A stretch of DNA of 64,000 bases from assembly GCA_022885665.1 (NCBI GenBank), contig JAGQDJ010000085.1, positions 124,001 to 188,000 on the forward strand, given 5' to 3'. The DNA is from Triops longicaudatus. Taxonomy: Eukaryota; Arthropoda; Branchiopoda; Notostraca; Triopsidae. A model generated the notes under the pieces. That model did not search any database, was not told the DNA's origin, and was given only the letters and a program-made list of their open reading frames with translations. A program made the translations under genes and the position numbers. The stretch's first letter is position 1. Each line of letters opens with the position of its first letter. Positions 1 to 12,421 of the stretch are shown one piece after another.

Positions 1-246
1 ACTAAAGCTGATCTCTGGTCTCTGGGCTGTATCCTGTATGCAATGCACTACGGACATAGTCCGTTTCAGCACATCCGCTCCGTTTTGGCCAAAATGCAAG
101 CGATCGTGGACCCCAAACACGAAATTATGTTTTCACCTGGTCCCTCAGCAGAAGCCATAGATGTTATACGTCTCTGTCTCCGCCGGGATCCCAAAGCACG
201 TCCAACAGTTACGGAACTCCTTCGACACCCCTATCTTCAACACTAG
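1..246 (+). CDS. TTK: TTK/Mps1 dual-specificity kinase, 3' end only (last 81 codons)
   Basis: The reading frame is open from base 1 to a TAG stop at 244-246 and gives the C-terminal part of a protein kinase domain. It holds the subdomain IX motif ADLWSLGCILY, then the blocks HYGHSPFQHI, AIVDPKHEI and CLRRDPKARPTVTELLRHPY. The order and wording match the end of human TTK/Mps1, notably the pairing of a GxxPFQ loop with AIxDPxHEI, which is distinctive of this family. Mps1 is the spindle-assembly-checkpoint kinase that phosphorylates the kinetochore protein KNL1. The catalytic loop and DFG motif lie to the left, outside the window. The protein stops almost directly after the kinase domain, with little of the C-terminal tail seen in vertebrates. 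The family call is strong; completeness cannot be judged. Confidence 0.85.
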   Translation, partial: TKADLWSLGCILYAMHYGHSPFQHIRSVLAKMQAIVDPKHEIMFSPGPSAEAIDVIRLCLRRDPKARPTVTELLRHPYLQH

Positions 247-2018
247 CCAATAATCTCTCCTGTACATTCGATTTACATATTCAGCTTTTATTTGCATTTT
301 ATGAATTTGCTTGTGCGTGTAACCATAGAAAAGCTTAAATTATCACTAAGGGAAAAAATTGCTTTTAGTCGTATAAAAATACACAACAACGTTAAAAAAA
401 ACTAAACTGATTTAGCTGCCAAGCCAGGAAATAATTATAATCTGTAATGAGTAGAATGACAAAATAGTGCTAATAATCGACACAGTTGAAAGCATAAATT
501 TGGATTTTAAATAATAATGCGCGAAAACTCGTAAACCCAAAAATGAAAAAGTGAGCGGTAGAAATTCACTATAAGCTTTCAGAGAAGCACAGAAGGAAAG
601 GGAAATTTTTCATGCTCTGAATAACTGAAATGCTTGTTTTCACTGCCTCGGTATAAAACCAGTGAGACCAAAACAACGATTAAATTCGATGCACCCTTCA
701 TATTCGGTATTGAATATAAACCGCGAAGATCCGAACAAACTGTTCCTCGCTACTATGGCCTCGGAAAATTAAACCAAAGGTTAGGCAAGATTCTGTTCCA
801 TCATTTTGTATAATAATCTCTCTTTCGCTAAATTTACCGTTACCTGTGCCGCCTTATGGCTCGTAGGCTATCTGTGTTGTCCATTTTATGCAAGGAATTT
901 TCACGCCTTCGCCTGCGCCATGAAATTTCAGAAGTTCAAGATTTGATGCTCCAAATATTTTTTGTTTTGTAAAGATAGTCGAAAACATTTGGAACTTTAG
1001 TCTAATACACTCATTTAGAAAAAAATCGTGTAGTTTAGAAAAATTTGCATAATGCCTAAATTTCTTCTATAAAACTCGTTACGTTTTTAAAGTTCGATAA
1101 TTGCGACTCCATAAAAGAAAAAAATACCGTTTCACACAACTACGCAAAATTTGGAAAACTTTTCGTTAATTAGCTTCGGAATAGTGTATTGAACGAATAA
1201 CTAAATTATTCAGTAATTTCAATGAGTATCGGACTATTGTGCTCGCTTAGCGATAATCTTACCCCAACATTTACATGGAACTTCTTTGCACGCATAAGCA
1301 ACGTTGCACAGGGTTCAAGCTACATTGCCTTCGTAGAAATGAGCTGCAATATACGGCTACCAGGTGGCAGTGATGAATTATTTTTAACTCAAAGTTATGG
1401 AGGTGGCACTGCTTGCCCTGGAGCTTGGTGTGTTTTCTCGCTTCAGACGTTAGCTGATAAACAGTAGGGAAAGGTGTGCAGATGGTTGTAGGTGGTCGAT
1501 TAATTAGTATTCGTCTGTTACTGCCCTGTACATAAAAACCTGGCTGCAGATTTCAAAGCGTTTTTCCTTACCGTTTTGTGTTCTAGACAATAATGAACCG
1601 TGCACAAGTTGGATGAGCGTCTGTGTGCTATTTTTTTTCTCCCGATCCATTGCATCTTTTTTCCCCAGATCAAGAACACATGTTTGAATCTCCATGAAAG
1701 TGGTGAAGAAAGGTTATCTAATCAAGTGAAACGTCATGGATACGTTACCTTAGCCAGTGTTTGCCTGTTTCCTTTACCAGACCGTTGTGTTGGAAGCAGT
1801 GGAAAGTGATTTTTTATTCTTGATTACACCCAACAAGAAACAGTTGAGCCGTTGTAAGTTTCTTGAATGACATCTTAAAAACCTACGCTAGTAATAAACG
1901 TGGGCGTTCTGATTATTGTGCTTGCCTCCCTATTGAAAAGCGCAAGCTGGATGGAAGTTACTAATTGGGGTTTACCTTTTGACTTAGTTTTCGCTTCAGT
2001 TTCCTATTCCGTGACGCC
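247..2018. other. Intergenic: TTK 3' flank and EEIG1 5' flank
   Basis: AT-rich sequence with no frame that looks coding. It must contain the TTK 3' UTR on the left and the promoter and 5' UTR of the EEIG1 gene on the right, but I see no decisive poly(A) signal or TATA box. An 81-codon frame at 1222-1467 resembles nothing I recognise. Confidence 0.5.
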
Positions 2019-5000
2019 ATGGCATTCATGCTCAAAAAGAAAAAGTACAAATTCCAAGTGGATTTGCAAGTAGAAGAACTCGGTGCTGTCCCTTTCACTT
2101 CGGCCGTCCTCTTCGCCAAAATCAGACTCCTTGATGGAGGCAACTTCTGCGAAATGTCTCCGAAGTAAGCCACAGTTTCCTGCTTTAGTTCCTTAACAGT
2201 CTCACCACCTTGCTTCATACGTTCTCTTCTGTTCCTTATTCACATGCCCGCCCTGTGTTTCTTTGATAGACGCTAATCCTCACTTTAGTCGACCATGACT
2301 TGCTGCCTCACGTTTTCCCTTTCAAAAAAGCCACCGTAGTTTTCACTATCTCATGTAACAATTTAGCACCTAGGCTGTCGGATAAAGGTGAGCTATACTT
2401 TGAGACGTATCAATTTACGATGTACTCGACACACAATAGTCTCCAAGTGAAAATTATAGGCACCCACGAAAGGAAACCTGACCTCTAGTGAATTGGAGGC
2501 GAAAGGGTACACATCTTGGGCTACAAATGCCAAGAGACACCGTTTTAGCTTCCTTTGACTCGGCCTGATGAGCTACATTACTGTAATTCCTACGCTCCTT
2601 GTCCAGGTTTACGACCGAATCGGTTATGAACATCGAAATATTGACAACTTGTCATGTAAAACTGTCAATTTTTTGTCATATAGCTACGAGTGGAGGTATA
2701 AAGGTCAAATAGCCAGCCGGGGACGATGACGTACCTTTTAATGTTATAGTTCAAAATAAACGTCAGAGAGAGGTAGTTTACAGTAGAATGTCTTTGTATC
2801 AGCCCACAGAAAAATTGTTCGGTATATCCGAAGTTCGTTTTATCATTCGATTTTTTTGCATTTCCAGCTAAGATGTGTCTCGTTTCATTCAAAAGACTAA
2901 AAACAATTCGGAAAAAAAGTAATTATAAATAAATGTAACTAAGTTACCAAGGCTTGAGCCTTGGGGAAAATGCAGCGATTACTCGGAAGTGAGCAGGAAG
3001 TATAACGCCTCAAGATACGTTATATTCAGTGGAAGGGACTGCCGGTTTATTTAAGCTTTCTGCGCACAGTACTTTCCATGCAGGGTTTGTAACGATGGTA
3101 TTAACGGTTTCTTTCCTTTTTTTATCAGCAATTGAGAGTAAAAAGTAGTTTTTCTTTCACTTCTAGGACCGTTTTTTATTACATAACCAGTTTTATGATA
3201 CTGATAGGGTTTTCTTCAAAATCGGTTGTTATCAACAGAAAATTATCTTCGGGGGGGGGGGGTTGACGTTAACGAGGAAGCTGTAGAAAAGTCTTTACGG
3301 ACTCGTGAGAATGAAACTTGGAGCTTTGGAAAGCAAAGTATTATGCAGATTTGGAGTTGGCATTGGGCCCAAGGTTCCGCTCTGTACGGTCTAACAGTTG
3401 TGGGAGGCGATTCTCTGGAAAGATTAGTGAGGTGGGGGAGGCGTTTTTTCGGGATTTTTGTGCACGTTTTCTACCGATTGCGTCCCCCAGTCGTCGTGAC
3501 GTACCTGGACATTATTAGTAAGCGTGAGCCGAGAGTGTTTGGAAAGCCGGCGAAAACCAGTGCGTAGCAAGCCAATCTGCACGGTCTCAGATTTCTCTTT
3601 GTTTTCTAGAATCATGCAGAAGTTCTAGAATCGTCAGGCATTCTTTGATCCTTACATTATTCTGTATATATATTTTTTATTTTATTTTTTGTACTTACCA
3701 TATCACTTGTTTAGCTTGTCGTTATTAGTCTATTGACGGCTACATTTGTTTAAATATCGTCGATATTGCAATCAGAAAAAAAAATGTAATAAAAATAAAA
3801 AAGTGCCACGTATTATATTATATAAATAACCTATGTTCGAGAAACTTCGCTTTGGGTTTGGTTTCCAAACAAAGTAGCAAAACCGTTTGTCGAACTATTT
3901 CATATGAAGTAAATTATGAGAGGGGAGCTATAAGAGGTCTGGAAGCGGTATTGGATCGAATAATGGTATTGAGCCACCCAGTGAACAGACAATGAAATGC
4001 TGTGGGCGAGGTCATTAAATATTGTACGACAACAGTACATGTATTATATATGTCCGCCATCGAGCTGTATTACAGGAGTTAGTCAGGAAAAGCTCGCTAA
4101 CTCATTCCTTCGTGCGTGAGCATTTTGGTTCGTTTTTTGGAAAGAGTATTTTATGTGAAACGAAGAGAGACAAACCGCCCATTGAACGTCCAACGAGGCC
4201 ACGCCTTGTAAATGGCTTGAAATAGTCCCGCCTACTGACTTATTGCATACGCAAGCTCTAAGTTGGCATATGACGTCATGGGCTAATTCGGAGTCGAACG
4301 CGTTATGCTTTCTGTGCCAAGGCGAGGGATGTGAATTGCGTGGCTTAGAAGGTCTCAATTTTTTCGAAATTCTTGTGGGCAAAAAAGACTTCCTACATGA
4401 TAGGAATAAAGATTAAGGGTCACCGTGGTCACTTATTTCGGTCATTATAAGTGGATAACGAGAATCTCAAGAATCTACTGACAAGTTCTTGACATATTTA
4501 TTTCGCATTTTCGAGATTTTTTGGTTCGTTACTTTGAGTTTTAATCGTAAAGAAGCACAGGTTTGAATTTAATTTTCGTTTGCTAATATGCTTTGATGAG
4601 TGGTGATATCAAGTTTAGAAACACATCTAAGAGTTAACAAATTTTTTATGCTACTTTAGAAGCACTAACTTCAAAACGGCTCGCGTGATTATAGGACTTT
4701 CGTATTTTTTTAAATTAATTTTAAAGAAAAGCTGCCACCGACTCAATTTCTCTTTCTGCATTCATCTTACATTTAGAAATTATATCCTCAGTTTATAAAT
4801 TAACGTGCTCATTATTGCGTAAAACTTGATGCTACAACATTCAGCAAATTAATTACAACTTTACTGTCGGAAAAGTTTTACTACTTATTTTTGACTGTTT
4901 AAGAAACGGCCCACAACGCGCCGCGTGTTATTTGGTCATAAGTGCCTTACCTCCTCCGTGGCTGTAAAAAAAAAAGCTTTTATGTAAAGATGATGTGATG

Positions 5001-8000
5001 GTGAAATGATGACCTTGCACGCCATTAGCAGTCTTGTATTACATCATGCTTTTTAATTAATGTCAGAAAGTTGATGCGCGTATGTAGATCGTCTAGAGAC
5101 TGTATTACAGTGGCCCTTTGCATAGTCATGACTGTGCGTTCCAGGAAAGCGCCTGTTGAGCGAAAGTTATGTTAGTAACGCCTGTGTAGGACACAGTTGT
5201 TGATTTGCTTCCGGAGCCTGATGGTTTCTATCATTTGCGCTAGAGCGAAATTTTGCGTGTCTCGTTCGAAACGATGTTCGAATTACAAATGCTTTCCATC
5301 CGGTCATTTTTTATTTTATTTATGTTTTTAACTAGTAATTCGCTCATAGGATTTTTTAAGTGAGAAATAAAAAAAAATATTTGTTAAGAACACAGAAAAA
5401 TTATACCGTTGTTGGAATGCACTGAAGAGTAGAAAACTAATTAGTAGGAGACGCCTTCCATTAGAAGTGTAGGATTATCTGTAAGATCAGTTACTCACGT
5501 CTGCTTCCGACTTTGTTTTTAGCTTTCGCAAGGGTTGAATTCTCCGGTCGGTGCCAATTCATTCTCAAGTGTCTTCAATGCTTCTGCATTTTGTAGACTG
5601 CATCGAGGGTAGGAAATCCAGTATCGTCGATTGTCTGCGTTTTCGCTTTCGTTCGCAAGACCGGGTTTTCCTATCTTACTTTCGGTTTTAACAGACTTGC
5701 ATATTAGGGCAAGGTCGGTGTGTGTCCGTTAGCCGGAGAATCAATTGAACCTAGGGATGTAATAGATTGTACCGTACACTAGCAACTTGATATTCGCAAC
5801 CGTTTGCTGCCTTAGCCATTATGTCCACAAAATATTTTTGTGGCAAAAATCCAGTTAGATCCTTCCGCCCTCTCAAAGGTTTGTTTACTCAAAACGGTTT
5901 ACATAGTTGGATAGGATGTTTAGTAAAAGTGAGAAGCGTAATTAGCTGCATACACTGTGTCGTGTTTATTTTTCGTATTTTGTATTTGTGTGTTTCTCAC
6001 TCGATTCTTGCGTTGTTGTTTTTATCCGACATTGCGCGTTTTTACGGTAAAACAGTAAAATATTTGCTACAACGAATCTTCTGGGAACAAAAAAAGACTT
6101 CGGAACAACTGACGTTCGTTATTCAAGATGATTTTTGTGTACAGTTACATAAATCAAAACCTTACAACTCGTTTACTTAAACCGACAGTCTTTTAAAAAA
6201 GGGTTCATTACAACGACATTAATGTAACTAAACATAAGACTTAAACATTGAATTTTTTGCTCATGTTGTTGAGACAGTCGGAGTTCGAGAAATATAAAGT
6301 AATATAATAACATGTTACGTTTTTCAGTCGCACTTCATTATTTTTCGGCTATTTTTTATGCCTCGATAGTTAAGACGTTTATCGTTAGCTATTAGGGGAG
6401 TTTGATAACGTAAGAACTGCGAAAAGACGTAGTGAAGTGAGTGCCAAACCTGAACATAAAAATGAATACGTTGTTGCCAACTCCAGTTCTGAGCAAATTT
6501 TTACTTTTCGGCAAGATTAGATTAACTTAGCTTTTGCCAGACGGCAATCGTTGGAACAATTTTTAGCGTCGAAAGATTATTCATAACACTGACTCATAAC
6601 ATTAATGCGACCTAGGATTTAAGCCGTAAGTCTTAGCGTTAGGAATTTGTACTAGGTTTTCACTAGTTTGGACAAGTTTTCCTGGACTTTTGGATCCCAA
6701 GTTGTGATACTTCTCGCAACTGGATCCGTTTTCTGTTATTTATTAGCCGTTCTGATTAATTCTGTGACTGATTAATTGGTTCCTAGTGTACTTTCTACTT
6801 TCTACAACTTTACGGTTCATGCCACTGCATGTGTAAACAGCGTTAAAAGAGTTCATGATAAGTAATCGAGACAAGGAAAATCTGGTTTTCGTCAGCCTAT
6901 TTGTTAACCATTTGTTTAGACAGTTAACGTCTTTTTGATGTCGTTGTGTATACTGCTCGTTCGCGAAAGTTAAGAAGCTAAGCTTCTAGAAAAGTTGAAA
7001 AGGTTGGGGGGGGGGGGGAGTCCAAGTTAAAGCTCAAAGGAATGAAAAGAAAAGCTCGTTAGTTAAAGACAATTGTTGTCCAAGTCAAAGCCATAAAAGT
7101 CACTGAGAAGTCGACTGGAATGTAGAGTAGGAAAATTAAACAAAAGAGAAGTAGAAAAAGGCCCAGAAGCTTTGAGTGGTTTGCCACGATGCGGTGAGAT
7201 GAAATGGTGCATAGGCATCCTTACCGCAAAATTTTAATGAGTAACTAGCCGGCTGTTGCCATGTTGTATGAAATAGCTGCATCAATCATGGACATGTGAA
7301 TGCAAATGCTAGTTGCTGAGCTAAACTTAGCTCAAGAGACACGGTACGGGCCAAATATTTCATAGATAGCCATCGCGTGCAAGAAAAGAGTAATTTTTAT
7401 TAAAGGTTGCCCATTCTTTTATTAAGACTCTTTGCGACTTTGTGAAGCTTCCATTAAGCTTTTCTTATACTTGAATATTTAAGGATTTTTAGTCAACTTT
7501 GTTTTTTTTTCCTTTTGCATTTTTTTTATTTATTTATTGTTTTCAATTAAACTACCTAGGCTTTCGCCTGCTCTCATATCTTGTGCTGTATTTTCACGGC
7601 AAACTGTCATCCTCATCGTGCCATAATAGGATATTTTGTGTAGTGTTTGCATTCCTTTATACTATCGTTGTATTTTTTATTATTTAGTATGAACTCTAAA
7701 AATACTAAAAATACTAAAAATTTCTAGAATAGTAAAAACTGTTCTCATTTTTTATAAAAAACGGTTCTTTTTCTGTTTTAGGATGGAAGTAACGGATCAT
7801 TGTGTGCGTTGGAACGTGGCGTTTAGTTTCGTGTGTAAAATGACGGCAACGGCGTCTACCGGAGTGTTGGAGCCTTGTTTATGTCGAGTGTCGGTCCGCA
7901 AGGTATGGCGTATTTATAATTCTTACTTGACAAGAAAGGCCAGTGATGAAAGCATTACTTTGTTTAGGAGCTCAAAGGAGGTAAATCGTTCCAGAAACTG

Positions 8001-10660
8001 GGTTTCGCGGACTTGAATTTGGCAGAGTACGCGGGCTCCGGACTGACCTCGCGTAGGTATCTCCTGGAAGGCTATGATGCACGTCACCGGCAAGATAATT
8101 CCATTCTGCGAGTGGCAGTGCGAATGACCTTGCTGTCAGGAGATCCTTGCTTCAAGGCGTAAGACATTTTTCCCCCAACAAACCTTCCAATCGCAAATCA
8201 ACCTTGTAAAATGGGGGTCGAAAAAGGTTTACTAACAACTTTATTTGTTGTTTTCAACCCCCTAGGCCCACTGCCAGACAAACCCTTATCGGAGGCGAAG
8301 GCATTGACCAAGAGTCGTCAGGTGGCCTTACGGGGTCTTCCAGTACGTCGAGTCGACTGTCTACCAGCGACTCTTTAGTCGGGCCTATGGAAGATGAATT
8401 AACCGTGAAGGCCAAATTACCCCCACTCTCTGCCTCCCATACAGGTTCGCGTTTTCTTAAAGTAGACTTTAAAAAATTCCTAATAAATATGTCGATACGT
8501 GGAAGGAAATTGGAACTCTGCTGTATAACTAAGAAAAGCAGAACGAGTCGTGTTCTGTCACGTTACCTTTTAAGAAAACATTTCTCCCAATTATTTCGTG
8601 TGACCTTACGAAATATCTTATTTATTAGACAAGTGCTTGTTGTAGCGAAACAGACTAGTGAAATATGCAGAAAGTCATGGACTAATGGAAAAGGATTCAG
8701 ATTATCTTTTACTGACAAATAACTTGTGGGATTAGTAATTCAACCCTAATTACTTCTTGCAATTGTATAACCTTTTTTCTTAACGAAGACATGGATAAAT
8801 TATGTATAAGGAAAAAGAAGCTGTTAGTCGACGAAGCTTTCATGCCATTGCGCTCTCTATTAACGCTTATAGTTCGAGTTCTTCAGTTTCAATGGGTTCT
8901 TAAAACTTTCAGATCTTGCGAAAAACCAAGGTGTGGGTCGATACGGCACATGCTTGCTTATTTTTGGAAGACTATTTCTGTCTAGACTGGTATTTCCTTT
9001 AACAGTCTTAAAATACGAGACAAATTCTACAAAGTAGTACATAATGTTTTTTAATAGACAAGTTCTGAAAACCCTGTAAAGAATGCTGTGTAAAACGTGT
9101 TAAAACAACATAAAGAAATTAAGGATTTGTTTAAAGAGCTTGTAGGGCAGTCTGTGGTCGTAGGCCATGTTTGTTTTGAAAGCTTAGAGGGAATATTGTC
9201 GGTTCGCCCGGATATCTTCTTGTGTTTGGTTGTAGAAGCAAAGCCTAAAATTAAACACTCTGTGCGTTTGTTTATAGTGACAGACGGATTTAGCTACAGT
9301 AGTAGCAGTCCCGAGCCGGAAACGCCGGGAAGTGTGTCGGTGTACGAAGACGCCAGAGAAGACCACGCCTATCCGTTTGTTCTAGTCCCGCCTTTAGGAC
9401 AAGACTTGGGTTTAATGGGAGAACAAGCCTTGTGTCATTCTCGTAACTCATCCAGCACGTCAGCGTCCGGGTCGGCGTTGGGGTCGGCGTCTTCGCACTC
9501 AAACGCCTCAGGCTATGGCTCGCTGCCCAGCACCGCCCATTCCCAGCATTCGAGACAAAGCAGTGCCGGTGACTCCGGTCATTTCCGGTAAGTTCATCTT
9601 GATTACTTTGAGTTTCGAAGTCGAAAAAAAAAAGACAAAAAAGAAACTCGATCGTTCTTTTTTCTTTGCATTAACTTTTTTTCGCACATGCTTCTTTTTT
9701 TCACATCGCTCTGCATGCTCATTACTGCGTAGTAGATTGACATCGTGGTCCACTTGGATGGTACGCCTTCCTTCTTTACGGCGAAATAATAAGCAAAGTC
9801 TCAGTCAGCGAGTCGTTACGACTCCGGCCCCTCCCACCCCGCCTTTGACGCATGTTACCTCGCCTCTGCATTGCACGGGATGTCATTGCGAGTCCACTCC
9901 TAGTCACGCCTCTTTCTTGTCCTCTCCTCCCTTCTCTTCCACCCCTTCTCCTTGTCCTAGCACAAGCAGCGGCAGCACCAACAACAATGTTTCCATGCCA
10001 AATAGCTCGCTTTATTGGCAGTCAGGACACAACAGGTAATTCCGGTAGTGCTCCGTAGATGGCGTCTGATGTCACGATTCCGTACAAACTGTGGCTCGTC
10101 TGAATTGTTTCAACACCGAAGCCTGATCAAAAAGCGTGCTTATAATTGAATTCTTCTTTTTCTGAACGTGGTTTCTGTAGAAATCCTAGCACCGGGTCGG
10201 GATGGAGTGATTGCGGTTCCATTGAAAGAGCGAAGCACCAGCAGCAGCAACGGCTGAAGAAATCCGCGCTGGCTGAAGAAATTGGAAGCAGTACGACCAG
10301 TAAGGACAAAGAATCTCGGGTAGACGCAACGAGAGTGAACCCAGATACGCTAATAGCTGAACTCATCTTATCCACAAATTTGGATCACGATGACACTGCC
10401 GATGGTAATTCCTTTTCTCCTATTTCTATTTGAAGGGGTTTGAGATGAGGTAATTGGTTAGACACCAATTACTGCAAAGGGAAATCACGAGAGAGAGGGA
10501 TGTTCCATTGCGATCCATTTATTGATGCTTCTTTGCAAGTAATCTGATTTCGTATATTTTTTTTCTGTGTACTGAAGCCCAAGGACTGCAGCTCATTATC
10601 AACAAAAACGGGACAGCAGCGTTAGGCAGCGGGAGAACTCGCCTGCAGAGCGATCGGTAG
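2019..10660 (+). CDS. FAM102: EEIG1/FAM102 family protein with N-terminal NT-C2 domain, 8 exons
   Basis: Exons: 2019-2164, 7782-7902, 7968-8158, 8266-8444, 9278-9587, 9733-10035, 10181-10404, 10578-10660. All introns are GT-AG and the phases join to 518 codons plus TAG. The start MAFMLKKKKYKFQ, the block IRLLDGGNF (exon 1), HCVRW and CRVSVRK (exon 2) and LGFADLNLAE, QDNSILRV and LLSGDPCFK (exon 3) follow human FAM102A/EEIG1 almost residue by residue, giving an NT-C2 domain over about residues 1-153. The middle (about 154-416) is Ser/Thr/Pro-rich and probably disordered. A second conserved block, RVNPDTLIAELI followed by a short end (about 440-518), matches the FAM102 C-terminus. NT-C2 domains are thought to bind membranes; EEIG1 acts in oestrogen- and RANK-related signalling in vertebrates. 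Its role in this animal is unknown. The ATG has a good context (G at -3 and +4). Alternative acceptors a few bases apart are possible for exons 5 and 6 (for example 9736). Confidence 0.9.
2781..2850 (+). mobile_element. Partial copy of a short inverted-repeat element (pogo/Tigger-like end)
   Basis: Begins TA-CAGTAGAAT and continues into CAGAAAAATTGTTCGGTATATCCGAAGTTCG. This aligns with the 5' part of the elements at 31114, 45422 and, in reverse, 16982. I could not find a matching right end nearby, so this looks truncated. The resemblance to pogo/Tigger ends is from memory. Confidence 0.5.
3251..3262. repeat. G12 homopolymer
   Basis: Twelve consecutive G in EEIG1 intron 1. A similar G13 run lies at 7006-7018 in the same intron. 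Both are likely polymorphic in length. Confidence 0.9.
4850..4975 (+). repeat. Diverged dispersed repeat, copy 1
   Basis: Shares the exact 15-mer ACTGTCGGAAAAGTT (4863-4877) with 25630-25644. Looser similarity continues downstream: TGTTATTTG about 50 bases on, and a shared G-TGTAAAAA-like end. The order and spacing of the matching blocks are kept, which suggests an old repeat rather than chance. Confidence 0.4.
7006..7018. repeat. G13 homopolymer
   Basis: Thirteen consecutive G within EEIG1 intron 1, about 0.8 kb before exon 2. Confidence 0.9.
7695..7721. repeat. Short tandem repeat, unit CTAAAAATA x3
   Basis: Three head-to-tail copies of a 9-nt unit (the last varies by one base), about 60 bases before EEIG1 exon 2. 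Confidence 0.8.
8445..9277 (+). other. EEIG1 intron 4 (833 nt)
   Basis: Runs from donor GTTCGC after the exon ending in SASHT to acceptor TTTATAG before TDGFSYS. The frame stays open for 93 codons past the donor, but that stretch has a different composition and does not resemble FAM102, so I treat it as intron. The donor is not a consensus one. A second acceptor (CAG ending at 9282) would also keep the frame. Confidence 0.65.
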
Positions 10661-11043
10661 TTCATGGTGGCTGTTTTAGTTCCTGCAAATGGTTGTAAAA
10701 CTTGTCAACGTCGCCTGTTTCTTCTTGGCGACGGTTAACACGTAATTTATTTTCTCATTGGTTTCCGTATTATTGTGCTGTCCAAGTCACCAGGAAGCTT
10801 GCGATGGTCTTTCTGCGTTGGAGGAAGACCTCGATAAGCCGATTAAATCAAGAAGAACACAGAAAAAGATACTATTGGGTCCATTTTCTTGGCTAAGACG
10901 ATCTTAATTCGATTGGCATCTGGGAAATTTTCTCTATTTTTCCCCTTTTTCATCCGCTGATGTTGTCTTGTCCCCCTTGTCTGTGATGCTTAAAATATTG
11001 TATCGATTAGCTAAGACAGAATGAGAGGTTAAAAGCTGTGTAT

Positions 11044-11049
11044 AATAAA
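11044..11049 (+). terminator. Probable poly(A) signal AATAAA for EEIG1
   Basis: An exact AATAAA 384 bases after the EEIG1 stop, followed by T-rich sequence (TTTTTATTGTTTTTTTG). This is the usual pattern of a eukaryotic cleavage and polyadenylation site. Confidence 0.5.
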
Positions 11050-12103
11050 ATCTTGTTTTTATTGTTTTTTTGAAATTCGAAACGATGTAACACATACAGA
11101 ACACATCCACGTGAATGAGGCCAGTGGACTAACGTGCGAAGTATCCGCCCACCCACATGCAAAAGGAATAGGCGGGCCCTATTTTCACTTTACTATTCTC
11201 CTCCTTTTTTCCACCGAAAACTCCTCTCTTTTGCCTTGACTTTTTGTATAACGGCTGCCTGGTAAATGTTGGAGTGTTAGATAAACTGGCCATCTTGCGC
11301 CAAGCTCTTTTATTTCGTCAGTGCTATATATAAAACAGATTTGTATTGATGCTAAGGCCGCGCTTGGCATGTTCTATACATAAAATATACAATATTCACA
11401 CAAAAATCAGATTGTTTTGCTAAGTTTACCCTGAGAGCCCAAAACATCCTTATGGGCGGCTTCTCTGAACATGTAAACAAGGTTGTGTACAAAAATCGGG
11501 AAAATGTGTTTAGGCAAGATTGCCGTGTTGAGACTTGTAATGTTGCCGGATTGGAAGTCAAGTGCTATGCAGCGTGAAAGGCTTTATCGAGTGCTTTAGC
11601 CAAGTTCCGTAGCTCGGCATGGAAACGTTACCCTAGCAACCCTTTTTTTTCTAACCCCTCAAATACCGAGAACATGACGGCTCTCGTTTAATGACGAGCG
11701 TGTTGCTTTTAATTAACATGAATGGCAGGATTAGAAGGTCTCTATAAGCGTAAAGTGAAACCATTATAGCGCTTGAGGAATTAATGTCTAATTTCAGAAG
11801 TTTTCCCGCTAACGATGGTTACCTTATCTTCTTACGGGCCTGCTAATCCCTCAAAGATAAAAGCGAAATTAGTGCGGTGGAGCTGGAATAATCCGTGATT
11901 GAATAAGCAGATCAGAACATTTTTTACAACCCTTAACTAGGTATTGTGTATTTATAGAATCTTTGAGAAGCTTGAAGTCGTAATTTATATGGTCATAATT
12001 TAACGTCGAGCTTGATAGATATTGCGTGAGTTGGGTTAGGAAAGGGTAAACTTGGCTTGATAATAGAAGTCGCAGTTTGACACAAGAGCTTCTTGTTTTT
12101 CAG

Positions 12104-12180
12104 CGAAGGAAATGAAGCAGATGTTAACCCCCGGGAGATGGAAAAGTCGATTAATTAGAAGCTCAACATGGCGTCGTCAA
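12104..12180 (+). other. Possible 5' untranslated exon of the GPCR gene
   Basis: A T-rich tract ending TTTTTCAG precedes this stretch, and AAG followed by GTAAAAAG ends it, so it has the shape of an internal exon. It would need to splice to an acceptor before 12422, for example the TTTAG near 12330. No protein similarity supports it. Confidence 0.25.
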
Positions 12181-12421
12181 GGTAAAAAGAGATTGGGTTC
12201 ATTGGTTTTCTCTGTTTTTCCGCTTTTTCGTGACGAAATTCTTGGCCTTGCCAAACCACGCATTGCGCCTGTCCCTAACCGCGAACCATGTGGGTTTATG
12301 GAACATGCATGGTAACCTGGGAATTTAGTAGCGAGCAAAGCTTCCGTGGCTAATACGTCCACAACGATTTATATTGTCGCATCTGTTCTTGCCACACGGA
12401 CAGAAATTGAAAAGATATGTA

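Larger units (their letters stand above)
2165..7781 (+). other. EEIG1 intron 1 (5.6 kb)
   Basis: A single long intron between the first two NT-C2 coding exons, with donor GTAAGC and acceptor TTTTAG. It is AT-rich with no supported coding sequence. It contains a partial mobile-element copy (2781-2850), a G12 run (3251-3262), a G13 run (7006-7018), one copy of a dispersed repeat (about 4850-4975) and a short tandem repeat (7695-7721). In a locus where most introns are under 110 nt, this is the most likely place for intronic enhancers. Confidence 0.8.
10661..12421. other. EEIG1 3' flank and GPCR 5' flank
   Basis: Holds the EEIG1 3' UTR up to a probable AATAAA at 11044, then sequence with no supported gene. 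A possible untranslated exon for the GPCR lies at 12104-12180. Confidence 0.5.

Noticed and set aside
1222..1467. 81-codon plus-strand frame before EEIG1
   Set aside because: No domain, no splice context tying it to TTK or EEIG1, and AT-rich composition; most likely chance.
3226..3567. 113-codon frame in EEIG1 intron 1
   Set aside because: It runs through a G12 homopolymer, overlaps other frames on both strands and resembles no protein.
8445..8722. Continuation of the EEIG1 exon-4 frame for 93 codons past the proposed donor
   Set aside because: The composition changes abruptly to basic and aromatic residues with no FAM102 similarity, and splicing to 9278 restores the expected Ser-rich region in phase.
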